Source of the DNA: Lachnospiraceae bacterium
GTDB taxonomy: Bacteria; Bacillota; Clostridia; Lachnospirales; Lachnospiraceae
Assembly (NCBI GenBank): GCA_910575475.1
Contig: CAJTGD010000007.1
Coordinates: 62,001-126,000 of the forward strand
DNA: 64,000 bases
Direction: 5' to 3'
The notes beneath the pieces are model-generated. The model saw only the letters and a list, made by a program, of their open reading frames with translations, did not search any database and had not been told where the DNA came from. Of the stretch, positions 44,184 to 52,058 are shown one piece after another. Position 1 is the stretch's first letter. Each line of letters begins with the position of its first letter. The translations under genes were made by a program, and so were the position numbers.

Positions 44184-45029
44184 ATGGATGAATTTTATCG
44201 ACGGATCAAAGATTTAAAACAGGCTCTTGCCAGACAAAAGCTGGTCATCTTCGTCGGAGCCGGGGTATCCAGAAATTCCGGACTGCCGACCTGGGGACAG
44301 ATGGTGCAGACATTTGCGGATCGGATCGGTTACCCATCCATAGAGCGGCTGGCGATGGAGGAGTACATACGGATCCCCCAATACTATTACTGCATGGATG
44401 AAAGTGAAGGCCACAGCGACTATTACCAGCTCCTTCGGGATCTGATCTGTGTGGACGCCAAGTCCAATATCCTGGATGAACTGATCGTATCCCTGAATCC
44501 CAGGCACCTCGTGACCACCAACTACGACAAGCTGCTGGACCAGATCGCGGACAACTATGAGGTGATCCGCGAGGACCGGGAGCTGCTCAAAGGCACGGCG
44601 AACCAATACCTGATCAAGATGCACGGGGATATTGACCAGGTAGAAAAGCTGGTATTCAAAGAGGAAGACTACCTCTATTATTCCGAGACACACCGCCTGA
44701 TGGAGGTCTTTTTAAAATCCCTTCTGATCGACCATGTATTTCTGTTCGTGGGATATTCGCTGAACGACTACAATCTGAAAACCTTTGTGAGCTGGATCGA
44801 GTATATTGCCCAGGAAATGCGGTTCAAGGACGGAATGCACAAGAATTATTTCGTGTCCAGCAGTGTGCATGCGGAAAAGGATTATCTGCAGAAGTATTAT
44901 GAGGGTAAAGGGCTGGAAGTGATCAATCTCTATAACCTCCCGAAGGAGGTCAAGGACCAGATCTGGCGGGTGCCGCTGGAGGAGGATCTGGGGAGAAGGA
45001 CCTATGTGGTGCTGGAATTGCTGAAATAG
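44184..45029 (+). CDS. SIR2-like domain protein, possible NAD-consuming defence protein
   Basis: A 281-residue single-domain protein. It has the SIR2 signature GAGVSRNSGLPTW (25-37), the NAD-binding TTNYD (111-115) and KMHGD (145-149; likely catalytic His147). It has the FVGYSLNDYNL motif near 195 that is common in SIR2_2/anti-phage proteins, and no zinc-binding cysteines of deacetylase sirtuins. I infer NADase-type function. I chose ATG 44184 with GGAAGGAG 11 bases upstream; the in-frame ATG at 44163 is the alternative. It is alone: no helper gene is recognisable. It lies beside decayed genes, as expected for a variable site. Confidence 0.85.
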   Translation: MDEFYRRIKDLKQALARQKLVIFVGAGVSRNSGLPTWGQMVQTFADRIGYPSIERLAMEEYIRIPQYYYCMDESEGHSDYYQLLRDLICVDAKSNILDELIVSLNPRHLVTTNYDKLLDQIADNYEVIREDRELLKGTANQYLIKMHGDIDQVEKLVFKEEDYLYYSETHRLMEVFLKSLLIDHVFLFVGYSLNDYNLKTFVSWIEYIAQEMRFKDGMHKNYFVSSSVHAEKDYLQKYYEGKGLEVINLYNLPKEVKDQIWRVPLEEDLGRRTYVVLELLK

Positions 45030-45036
45030 ATTGGCT

Positions 45037-45067
45037 CCGGAAGTGTAAAAGACTTCCGGCCTTTTTT
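45037..45067 (+). terminator. Terminator after the SIR2-like gene
   Basis: CCGGAAGT and ACTTCCGG with a 7-base loop, then CCTTTTTT. Confidence 0.9.
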
Positions 45068-45077
45068 CTTTGTAGAT

Positions 45078-45518
45078 GAGCTCTGCCAGGCGGTCAGTCT
45101 GGAACTGATCAAAAGCATGGGCGGAGCTTCGGGAGTGATCTTTGGGACCATGTTCTTCGGCGGGATCGGCAGACTCCCGCATGGAGACGCGGTATCAACG
45201 GAAGAACTGGCGGATTATTTTTATGACGGCGAGCAGGCCATTGAACGCAGGGGCCGCTCCAAGCCGGGGCAGAAGACCATGCTGGATGCGCTGTATCCCG
45301 CTGTCTGCGCATTGAAGGAGCATGCGGAGGCAGAGGCAGGCGAGATGCTTGCGGCGGCGTGTCAGCCGGCGGCAAAAGGCGCGGAGGAGAGTAAGGGCAT
45401 CCTGCCCAGGGTGGGACGCAGCAAGAACTTCCGGGAGGAGGCCATCGGGCTTCCGGATCCGGGAGCGGTGTCTGTGAGCTATCTGTTCCGGGCATTTTCG
45501 GAGGTGCTGGAGAACTGA
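45078..45518 (+). pseudogene. Remnant of dihydroxyacetone kinase subunit L (dhaL)
   Basis: The reading frame shows the C-terminal two thirds of a DhaL protein: MGGASGVIFGTMFFGGIG, then RGRSKPGQKTMLDALYPAV and a C-terminal segment ending in DPGAVSVSYLFRAF. The N-terminal part with the Mg/ATP-binding Asp residues is missing. The frame opens inside the SIR2 terminator and has no ribosome site. DhaL normally needs DhaK next to it; neither DhaK nor a phosphotransferase partner is present. I read it as a truncated, inactive gene. Confidence 0.78.
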
Positions 45519-45522
45519 TGCG

Positions 45523-46002
45523 ATGCAGGCTGGAGGTTCTATAGAGCATCTAACCATACAGGCAGAATTTAGAAGCTGCCGAAAGGACATATTCAGCGGA
45601 TTTGCACAGATGACAAAGGAACTGGCGGCCTCAGTGAAGGTTCCGGTGGGACTGCATCTGGACCACAGCTATAATTACAGATCGGTGATGCAGGCCATCC
45701 ACGGGGGATTTGACTCTGTGATGATCGATGCGTCCGCCCATGAGCTGGACGAAAATATCGCCGTGACCAGAAAGGCGGTGGAGACGGCGCACATTTTCGG
45801 CGTGGACGTAGAGGCGGAAATCGGGCACGTAGGACTGGCACAGGACTGCGACGGCGACAAGAGTGATTTTTATACAAAGGCAGATGCCGCCGAACGATTC
45901 TGCCGGGAGACCGCTGAAGATGCTGGAGGTTCCCATGTTCGTGCAGGAACGGCTGGAGAAATACCTGGAAGAAAAATTGAAATTATCGAAGTTTTAAAAT
46001 GA
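45523..46002 (+). pseudogene. Remnant of a class II fructose/tagatose-bisphosphate aldolase
   Basis: The middle of the frame (about 45600-45920) matches class II aldolases: FAQMTKELAASVKVPVGLHLDHS with the catalytic LDH, GGFDSVMIDASAHELDENI, and VDVEAEIGHVG. The first roughly 50 residues and the last third, with the second zinc-binding HG motif, are missing. After about 45920 the frame runs into unrelated sequence, while another frame stays open to TAA at about 45998. With the dhaL remnant just before it, this looks like debris of a lost triose/ketose catabolic cluster. Confidence 0.78.
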
Positions 46003-46056
46003 TAAGTGAATGATATCTACCGAACCTGCCTCTAACTGTCAATTTATGTAAATATA

Positions 46057-46085
46057 TTGACAAAAAATAATGCGAAATGTATAAT
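46057..46085 (+). promoter_or_regulatory. Consensus promoter of the zinc-ribbon protein gene
   Basis: A perfect TTGACA (46057-46062), 17 bases, and a perfect TATAAT (46080-46085), followed by a leader of about 70 bases with no clear structure. Confidence 0.9.
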
Positions 46086-46158
46086 TAAACAGGCAGATTG
46101 CATAGTATTTTATAAATATTTCGCAATTTTACCAGATGATTATGAGGAGGAATGAATT

Positions 46159-46458
46159 ATGGCATTTTGCAAAAAGTGTGGGGCAGAGATTGACGACCAG
46201 GCGGTAATCTGTCCAAAGTGTGGAGTTTCACAGGTGACTCAGCCTGCAACGGTCGATAATGGCGGATTTTTGTGGGGACTTCTCGGATGCTGTATCCCAT
46301 TGGTTGGGTTGATCCTGTTTTTGGTTTGGAAGGATACGAAGCCTAAGACAAGTAAAGCGGCAGGAATCGGTGCACTGGTAGGTGTGGTCTGCGTCATTGT
46401 CTTTTATATCGTGATATTTATGATCGGCGTTGGCAGTGCGGCATCCATGTATTATTAA
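46159..46458 (+). CDS. Small zinc-ribbon membrane protein
   Basis: A 99-residue protein. The N-terminal zinc ribbon has two CxxC pairs (CKKCG at 4-8 and CPKCG at 18-22), then two membrane helices (about 37-55 and 70-93). The family is widespread and of unknown function, possibly a membrane-linked regulator. The start follows ATGAGGAGGAATGAATT and a perfect consensus promoter, so it should be well expressed. The next gene starts 4 bases after its stop. Confidence 0.85.
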   Translation: MAFCKKCGAEIDDQAVICPKCGVSQVTQPATVDNGGFLWGLLGCCIPLVGLILFLVWKDTKPKTSKAAGIGALVGVVCVIVFYIVIFMIGVGSAASMYY

Positions 46459-46462
46459 ATGG

Positions 46463-46828
46463 ATGGCATGGATCTATAAGTGGCTGCCGATTTTTTTCGG
46501 CTGCCACTGCAGGCCGGAACGGTCATTCTATTACCGCGGCAGGCAGTTTCCTGTCTGCGCCCGCTGTACAGGAGAACTGACAGGGATACTGGCGCTTCTT
46601 CTTACATGGATCGTGTGGCATCCCGATGCAGTACCTTCCCTTCTGCTGCTGCTCCCGCTTGTTCTTGATGGAATGATCCAGCTCTGCACAGCTTACGAAA
46701 GTAAAAATATCCGCCGCCTGTGGACAGGGATTCTTTTCGGATATGGATTGACAAATCTTTTGTTTTTATCAGCTGCCTGGGTGTACCATCTGGGATATGC
46801 GGCAGGATTGAATATGAGAAATATATGA
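46463..46828 (+). CDS. DUF2085 membrane protein
   Basis: A 121-residue membrane protein with the DUF2085 pattern GCHCRPERSFYYRGRQFPVCARCTGE near residues 13-37, with Cys residues that may bind metal, and two or three helices after it. Function unknown. No good ribosome site precedes ATG 46463, so it probably relies on translational coupling with the zinc-ribbon gene 4 bases upstream; GTG 46436 or TTG 46430 are alternatives. A strong terminator follows. Confidence 0.75.
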   Translation: MAWIYKWLPIFFGCHCRPERSFYYRGRQFPVCARCTGELTGILALLLTWIVWHPDAVPSLLLLLPLVLDGMIQLCTAYESKNIRRLWTGILFGYGLTNLLFLSAAWVYHLGYAAGLNMRNI

Positions 46829-46832
46829 CAGG

Positions 46833-46882
46833 AAAAAAAGCTGGATGCCAGCCGTTATATACGGCAGGGTATCCGGCTTTTT
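46833..46882 (+). terminator. Terminator after the DUF2085 gene
   Basis: AAAAAGC-TGGAT-GCC pairs with GG-TATCC-GGCTTTTT, with an inner GCCGT / ACGGC stem. Confidence 0.88.
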
Positions 46883-46942
46883 CGTTTTATGGATAAGAAA
46901 AGCTTCAGCCGCAGATTTTTGTGTGATTTTTCAGATTTTCCC

Positions 46943-46971
46943 TTGACAAATATTTGATTTTATGGTTACAT
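46943..46971 (+). promoter_or_regulatory. Promoter of the first metal-transporting ATPase
   Basis: A perfect TTGACA (46943-46948), 17 bases, then TTACAT (46966-46971) with an upstream TGG that may act as an extended -10. The ArsR-type dyad begins two bases after the -10. Confidence 0.75.
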
Positions 46972-46972
46972 G

Positions 46973-46998
46973 AACATATGAACAATCATTCATATGTT
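46973..46998 (+). promoter_or_regulatory. ArsR/SmtB-type operator
   Basis: AACATATGAA - CAATCA - TTCATATGTT: a perfect 10+10 inverted repeat with a 6-base centre. It contains the TGAA-N6-TTCA core typical of SmtB/CzrA/CadC binding sites and covers the predicted transcription start. The likely repressor is encoded at 49707. Confidence 0.82.
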
Positions 46999-47023
46999 TT
47001 ACGATATTATTTGGAGGGACATT

Positions 47024-49498
47024 ATGGGAGAATCAGCAATTCAAAATGAAGAAATCATAAAAAAAGACAGGAAGCATCGGAATCACAATCATGAGATACA
47101 TGAGTCGCATGTACATGACCATGGAGAGCATTGTGGCTGCGGCCACGACCATGTGCATGAGGAACATATTCACGAATCTCATGAGCATCATCACGACCAC
47201 GGAGAGCATTGCGGCTGCGGCCACGACCATGTGCATGAGGAACATATTCACAAATCTCATGAGCATCATCACGACCACGGAGAGCATTGCGGCTGCGGCC
47301 ATGATCACGGTCATGAAGGTCATCACGACCACGAAGGCCACCACCATGAGCAGGTAGAGCGCCGCCCGGTCAACCACGCATTTGACGGTGTGAAAAAGCA
47401 GATTTACATCATCGAGAACCTGGGCTGTGCCAACTGTGCGGCGAAAATGGAACGGAAGATCCAGGAGCTTCCTCAGGTGGATTATGCTAACCTGATCTAC
47501 GCCACAAAGCAGCTCCAGATTGTGACGAATACAAGCGAGGAACTCCTTCCTGTATTCCAGGAGATCTGTGCTTCCATCGAAGACGGTGTGACCGTAACAA
47601 AGCAGGAGACCAAGCAGGCCACGTCGGAACGGAAGGCAGCAGAGAAGGAGAAAGCAAAAGAGAACAAAAAAGACATCTGGGAGCTCAGCATCGGCGCGGT
47701 GCTTATGGCAGCAGGAGTCGCGACAGAACGCTATTTCTTAACGGCATCCTCGGCCCTTCTGATCCTTGCGTACCTGATTCTGGGCAGACATGTTCTTTTG
47801 ACAGCCGGAAAAAATCTTATAAAAGGACATGTGTTTGACGAAAATTTTCTGATGAGCATTGCCACCCTCGGCGCGTTTGCCATACAGGATTATACGGAAG
47901 CAGTGGGAGTCATGCTCTTCTACCGTGTCGGGGAGCTGTTTGAGGACATTGCCGTTGCACGCAGCAGAAGCCAGATCATGGATGCCGTAGACCTGCGGCC
48001 CGAGGTGGTCAATCTGGTGCATGACGGGGAAGTACAGGTGATTCCGGCAGAGCAGGCAACGCCCGGCGACCTTCTGCTGGTACGCCCCGGCGACCGGATT
48101 CCGCTGGACGGTACGATCATGGAGGGAGAGAGCCGGATCGATACCTCTCCTGTGACCGGGGAGCCGGTTCCTGTAGCCGCGGGAATGGGAGACAGTGTGA
48201 TCTCCGGCTGCGTGAACACGTCCGGACTGTTAAAGATCCGGGTGGAAAAAGCACTGGAAGATTCCATGGTAACGAAGATTTTGGATTCCGTGGAAAATGC
48301 GGCCGCGAGCAAACCGAAGATCGACCGGTTTATCACCCGTTTTTCCAGGATCTATACGCCTATCGTGGTAGGACTTGCGGCGGCAACGGCAATCCTGCCG
48401 TCCCTGGTGACCGGCGACTGGCAGTACTGGATCTATACGGCTCTGACCTTCCTGGTCATCAGCTGTCCGTGCGCATTGGTCCTGAGTGTACCGCTGGCCT
48501 TTTTCTCAGGGATCGGTGCAGGCTCGAAACTGGGAATCCTCTTCAAGGGCGGCATTGCCATCGAAGCGCTGCAGGATATCAGGGCGGTGGTCATGGATAA
48601 GACCGGGACCGTTACAGAGGGGAACTTTGAACTCCAAAGAGTCATTCCGGCAAATGGATTTACGGATGAACAGGTGCTTGCCCTGGCAGGAACCTGTGAA
48701 CAGAACTCCACCCATCCCATTGCGGCCAGCATTATGGCGGCGGCAGAACAGCAGGGGATCACTTGTTCCCGTCCGGATTCTGTAAAGGAAATTGCAGGAA
48801 AGGGTGTGGAAGCAGCCGCAGAAGCCGGCACACTTCTCTGCGGCAGCCGGTCCCTTCTCGTGGAGGAAGGCATCGCACTGGAAGAGGGCCAGGCAGGCAG
48901 CTATGGAACCGAGGTGCTTCTGGCAGTCAATGGAAAGTATGCCGGATGCCTGGTTATCGCGGATACGGTAAAAGAAGACGCAAAGCCTGCGGTTCAGGCA
49001 ATGAAGCGGCAGGGGATCGTGACCGCCATGCTGACCGGAGATGCGGCGGAAACTGCCCGTGCGGTTGCGGCTGAGACAGGGATTGATGAAGTCCATGCGA
49101 AGCTGCTTCCGGAACAAAAACTCCAGGAGCTGACCCGTATCCGCAGCACGCACGGCAGTGTGATGTTTGTCGGGGATGGGATCAATGACGCGCCTGTACT
49201 GGCCGGGGCCGATGTGGGGGCGGCTATGGGAAGCGGCGCGGACGCGGCCATCGAGGCGGCGGATGTGGTATTTATGACCTCCGCTATGAGCGCGATTCCG
49301 CAGGCATTGTCCATCGCAAAGGCGACCGGAAGGATCGCAAAGCAGAATGTGATATTCGCCCTGATCATCAAGGCAGCGGTCATGGTGCTGGGCCTGGCAG
49401 GGCTGGCAAATATGTGGATGGCGGTCTTTGCGGATACAGGCGTGGCGATGCTGTGCATCTTAAATTCCATCCGCATCCTCTATCAGAAGAAACAATAA
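47024..49498 (+). CDS. Zn/Cd/Pb-type P1B ATPase with His-rich repeated N-terminus
   Basis: An 824-residue metal efflux pump. Residues about 20-115 are His-rich and contain a 26-residue unit repeated two and a half times, each with GEHCGCGHDH, a likely metal-binding or buffering region. One HMA domain follows with GCANC (Cys135, Cys138). The ATPase core has TGEP near 390, the membrane motif Cys481-Pro-Cys483, phosphorylated Asp525 (DKTGT), GDGINDAP near 725, and late-helix Lys (FALIIK) and Asp (VFADTG). The C-P-C plus K plus D set is the P1B-2 (Zn2+/Cd2+/Pb2+) signature. I chose ATG 47024 after TTGGAGGGACATT; the longer frame runs into the operator. It is likely repressed by the ArsR-type protein downstream. 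Confidence 0.95.
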   Translation: MGESAIQNEEIIKKDRKHRNHNHEIHESHVHDHGEHCGCGHDHVHEEHIHESHEHHHDHGEHCGCGHDHVHEEHIHKSHEHHHDHGEHCGCGHDHGHEGHHDHEGHHHEQVERRPVNHAFDGVKKQIYIIENLGCANCAAKMERKIQELPQVDYANLIYATKQLQIVTNTSEELLPVFQEICASIEDGVTVTKQETKQATSERKAAEKEKAKENKKDIWELSIGAVLMAAGVATERYFLTASSALLILAYLILGRHVLLTAGKNLIKGHVFDENFLMSIATLGAFAIQDYTEAVGVMLFYRVGELFEDIAVARSRSQIMDAVDLRPEVVNLVHDGEVQVIPAEQATPGDLLLVRPGDRIPLDGTIMEGESRIDTSPVTGEPVPVAAGMGDSVISGCVNTSGLLKIRVEKALEDSMVTKILDSVENAAASKPKIDRFITRFSRIYTPIVVGLAAATAILPSLVTGDWQYWIYTALTFLVISCPCALVLSVPLAFFSGIGAGSKLGILFKGGIAIEALQDIRAVVMDKTGTVTEGNFELQRVIPANGFTDEQVLALAGTCEQNSTHPIAASIMAAAEQQGITCSRPDSVKEIAGKGVEAAAEAGTLLCGSRSLLVEEGIALEEGQAGSYGTEVLLAVNGKYAGCLVIADTVKEDAKPAVQAMKRQGIVTAMLTGDAAETARAVAAETGIDEVHAKLLPEQKLQELTRIRSTHGSVMFVGDGINDAPVLAGADVGAAMGSGADAAIEAADVVFMTSAMSAIPQALSIAKATGRIAKQNVIFALIIKAAVMVLGLAGLANMWMAVFADTGVAMLCILNSIRILYQKKQ
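47117..47309 (+). repeat. 78-base tandem repeat coding for His/Cys-rich units
   Basis: Unit 1 at 47117-47194, unit 2 at 47195-47272 and a partial unit from 47273. Units 1 and 2 differ by only a few bases. Each unit encodes 26 residues, with GEHCGCGHDH followed by HIH and HEHHH clusters. The near-identity points to recent expansion or gene conversion. Confidence 0.93.
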
Positions 49499-49609
49499 GC
49501 TCGACAAGACCTCGCTAACTGTTTCTTGATGCATCGCACATAAGCGGATAAAGAACATCCGCTAAGTGCTCATAGCTATCAGAAACAGTAAGCTCGACAG
49601 GAAATGTCA
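49488..49609 (+). repeat. Duplicated pump-gene end around a nested hairpin
   Basis: The last codons of the pump gene and the bases after them (AGAAACA-A-TAAGCTCGACA-A-GA) recur about 93 bases later as AGAAACA-G-TAAGCTCGACA-G-GA. Between the copies lies an inverted version (GCTaACTGTTTCT, 49514-49526), which pairs with the second copy (AGAAACAGTaAGC, 49581-49593). Inside are AGCGGAT / ATCCGCT (49543-49549 / 49557-49563) and GCAC / GTGC. The result is a roughly 80-base nested hairpin. Confidence 0.7.
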
Positions 49610-49619
49610 AAAAGATATG

Positions 49620-49652
49620 AAAGCCGCGGTCGGAAAAAGCCGCGGCTTTTCT
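49620..49652 (+). terminator. Terminator of the first pump gene
   Basis: AAGCCGCGG and CCGCGGCTT around a 10-base loop, then TTCTT. The T run touches the -35 box of the arsR-type promoter. Confidence 0.9.
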
Positions 49653-49680
49653 TGACCCGCCTGCGTATTTCACGTATAAT
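49652..49680 (+). promoter_or_regulatory. Promoter of the ArsR-type regulator and second pump
   Basis: TTGACC (49652-49657), 17 bases, perfect TATAAT (49675-49680). Confidence 0.87.
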
Positions 49681-49686
49681 AAAAAC

Positions 49687-49704
49687 TTGTAAAGGAGATT
49701 ACAA
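49687..49704 (+). promoter_or_regulatory. Dyad enclosing the ribosome site of the ArsR-type gene
   Basis: TTGTAA (49687-49692), AGGAGA, TTACAA (49699-49704): a perfect 6+6 inverted repeat around the Shine-Dalgarno sequence, two bases before the ATG. It could be a weak hairpin that hides the ribosome site, or a second protein-binding site close to the transcription start. Confidence 0.5.
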
Positions 49705-49706
49705 CT

Positions 49707-50066
49707 ATGGATAAGATAGAAGTGGAGCATTGTGACTTTGTACATGTTCATGAGGATATTGTAAAAGATGTCCGGGAGCACATGCCGGATGGGGAGCAGC
49801 TGCAGGCGCTGGCGGATTTTTACAAGGTATTCGGAGATTTTACGAGGATCCGCATCCTGTGCATCCTGCTCCGCGGCGAGATGTGTGTCTGCGATCTGGC
49901 GCAGACCCTGGACATGACCCAGTCCGCCATTTCCCATCAGCTCCGTGTGCTGAAGCAGATGAAGCTGGTGACGAACCGGAGGGAAGGCAAGACGGTATTC
50001 TATTCCCTGGCGGACGGACATATCAGGACGATCATCAATCAGGGTATGGAGCATATACAGGAGTAA
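49707..50066 (+). CDS. ArsR/SmtB-family metal-sensing repressor
   Basis: A 119-residue winged-helix repressor. The recognition region is DMTQSAISHQLRVLKQMKLV (about 72-91), and the preceding helix has the metal-site-like MCVCDLA motif (Cys57, Cys59), as in ArsR/CadC-type sensors. A Cys and several His residues at the N-terminus (HCDFVHVHED) may form part of a metal site. Metal binding should release it from the dyad at 46973, turning on the first pump. It is 3 bases ahead of the second pump gene and so is cotranscribed with it. Confidence 0.93.
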   Translation: MDKIEVEHCDFVHVHEDIVKDVREHMPDGEQLQALADFYKVFGDFTRIRILCILLRGEMCVCDLAQTLDMTQSAISHQLRVLKQMKLVTNRREGKTVFYSLADGHIRTIINQGMEHIQE

Positions 50067-50069
50067 GGA

Positions 50070-51941
50070 ATGTCAAAGGAAATAAAGATCAGGCTTGTCG
50101 AGCTTGCTGCCGGGCTTACGGTATATCTTGCCCTTCTGATCGGAGGGCGGTACGATTACTGGAATCTGGCAGTTACGGAAGAGATGGAGCCGGTACTGTT
50201 TATGGCGGCATACGGGGTACTTGCGGCGGACGCATGCTGGCAGGCATTAAAAAAGCTCAGGCATTTGCAGCTATTTGATGAAAATCTGCTCATGCTGCTT
50301 GCCACCGGCGGCGCACTGTACATGGAAAAATATACGGAAGCAGTCGCTGTGATGCTGATCTTCCATATCGGAAAGCTGATCGAGGCACAGACTCTGGATC
50401 ATACCAAGCGGTCCATTGCAAAGTTCATGGATATCCGTCCTGCCTTTGCGAACAGGAAGAGAGGACTTGGGGAAGAGACGGTCAGCCCGGAGGAGCTTCG
50501 GATCGGGCAGATCATCGTGATCCGGCCTGGGGAGAAGATCCCGGTCGACGCGGTGGTCATGCGGGGCCTTGGCAATATTGACGAAAAGGCGCTGACAGGA
50601 GAATTTCAGCCGAGAAGCGTCAGCATGGGCAGCAGGATCTACAGCGGCAGCATCAATATGGACAGTGTCCTGGAGGCACGGGTGACCCGGGTGTATGAGG
50701 ATTCGACCGCCGCGAAGATCCTGAGTCTGGTAGAAGGGGCTATGAGCAATAAAGGGGAGAGCCAGAGCCTGGCCGAAAGATTTACCCGTCTGTACAATCC
50801 CATCGTGACGCTGCTGGGGCTTTTGGTAATGCTCCTTGCCCCTGCTCTGTTTCCCGGACAGGGTTCGGATACCTGGCTCTACCGGGGGCTGATCTTTCTG
50901 GTAGCTGCCTGTCCGTGCGGACTGCTGGTATCCGTTTCGGTTGCTTTTCTTGGAGGCATCGGCGCGGCATCCAGACAGGGGGTGCTGATCAAAGGCGGAA
51001 GCTGCCTCGAGGATCTGTCCCAGACAGAAGTATTTATTTTTGATAAGACAGGGACGCTGACGGAGGGAACATTTGGGCTAAAAGAAATCTGCCCCAGGGG
51101 GATCACTGCGGCTCAGCTTCTGGAGATCACAGCCTACGCGGAAGCTTATTCCAGCCACCCCATCGCGCTGTCTCTCCGGGATGCCTACGAAAAAGGAATT
51201 GATACGTCCAGAATTGGCTACATACAGGAACGCCCCGGGCTGGGGATCGAGGCTGTGATCGACGGGATGCGGGTCTATACCGGCAATGTCAGGTTCATGG
51301 AAGCGCTGGGGATCCAGACGCAGAAGGTGAAGGGCAGCGGTACAGCGGTCCACGCCGCCGTGGGCAGGAGATATGTGGGCTATGTGCTGATCTCGGACCG
51401 GGTCAGAGGAGATGTCAGCGATACGATCCGGTGGCTGCGTCAGCAGCGCATGGAAGTGATGATGCTGACGGGAGACAACGAGCATGTGGCAAATGATGTG
51501 GCAAAGGCGCTGGGCATCGAATACGTCTATGCGAATCTCATGCCCCAGGATAAGGTTGCCCAGCTGGAAGAGATCATGAACGATCAGATGGAATCGGAAA
51601 AGCTGGCATTTGTGGGGGATGGGATCAATGACGCCCCGGTGCTTGCCCGGGCGGATATCGGGATTGCCATGGGCGGACTGGGATCGGACGCGGCTTTGGA
51701 GGCGGCGGATATCATTCTGATGGAAGATGAGCCCTCGCGGATCATCAATGCCATCCGGATTTCACGGGGGACGGTCCGGGCGGTGAAGGAAAACCTGTAC
51801 TTTTCCCTTTTCATCAAGGTGATCCTGCTGGGACTTGCATTTTTCGGAGGAGTCACCATGGGGGACGCGGTGATCGCTGACGTGGCAGTTCTGGCGATCG
51901 GCCTGCTGAATTCGTTCTGGATATTGAAGTTTCCGGAATGA
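50070..51941 (+). CDS. Second P1B-type metal-transporting ATPase, without N-terminal metal-binding domain
   Basis: A 623-residue pump. It lacks the HMA domain and the His-rich leader of the first pump. It has TGEF near 183, the membrane motif Cys281-Pro-Cys283 (AACPCGLLVS), phosphorylated Asp325 (DKTGT), GDGINDAP near 520, and late-helix Lys (LFIK) and Asp (VIADVAV) as in P1B-2 pumps. The N-terminal region before the first core helices is short. It lies directly behind the ArsR-type gene. Zn/Cd is the likeliest cargo, but TGEF instead of TGEP and GLLVS instead of ALVLS show it is a distinct subgroup. Confidence 0.93.
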   Translation: MSKEIKIRLVELAAGLTVYLALLIGGRYDYWNLAVTEEMEPVLFMAAYGVLAADACWQALKKLRHLQLFDENLLMLLATGGALYMEKYTEAVAVMLIFHIGKLIEAQTLDHTKRSIAKFMDIRPAFANRKRGLGEETVSPEELRIGQIIVIRPGEKIPVDAVVMRGLGNIDEKALTGEFQPRSVSMGSRIYSGSINMDSVLEARVTRVYEDSTAAKILSLVEGAMSNKGESQSLAERFTRLYNPIVTLLGLLVMLLAPALFPGQGSDTWLYRGLIFLVAACPCGLLVSVSVAFLGGIGAASRQGVLIKGGSCLEDLSQTEVFIFDKTGTLTEGTFGLKEICPRGITAAQLLEITAYAEAYSSHPIALSLRDAYEKGIDTSRIGYIQERPGLGIEAVIDGMRVYTGNVRFMEALGIQTQKVKGSGTAVHAAVGRRYVGYVLISDRVRGDVSDTIRWLRQQRMEVMMLTGDNEHVANDVAKALGIEYVYANLMPQDKVAQLEEIMNDQMESEKLAFVGDGINDAPVLARADIGIAMGGLGSDAALEAADIILMEDEPSRIINAIRISRGTVRAVKENLYFSLFIKVILLGLAFFGGVTMGDAVIADVAVLAIGLLNSFWILKFPE

Positions 51942-52058
51942 TGAGGAGACCATGGGATATCCATACGGCCGCGCTGCCATAGATACCTCTGTGCGGAGCG
52001 GATTTTGTCTGATAAGGTTTTTAAATCAATCATGGTATATTATAGAAGGAGTTGTGTC

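Noticed and set aside
47117-47309. Tandem repeats considered as a CRISPR-like array
   Set aside because: The units are contiguous with no spacers and keep the reading frame of the metal pump.
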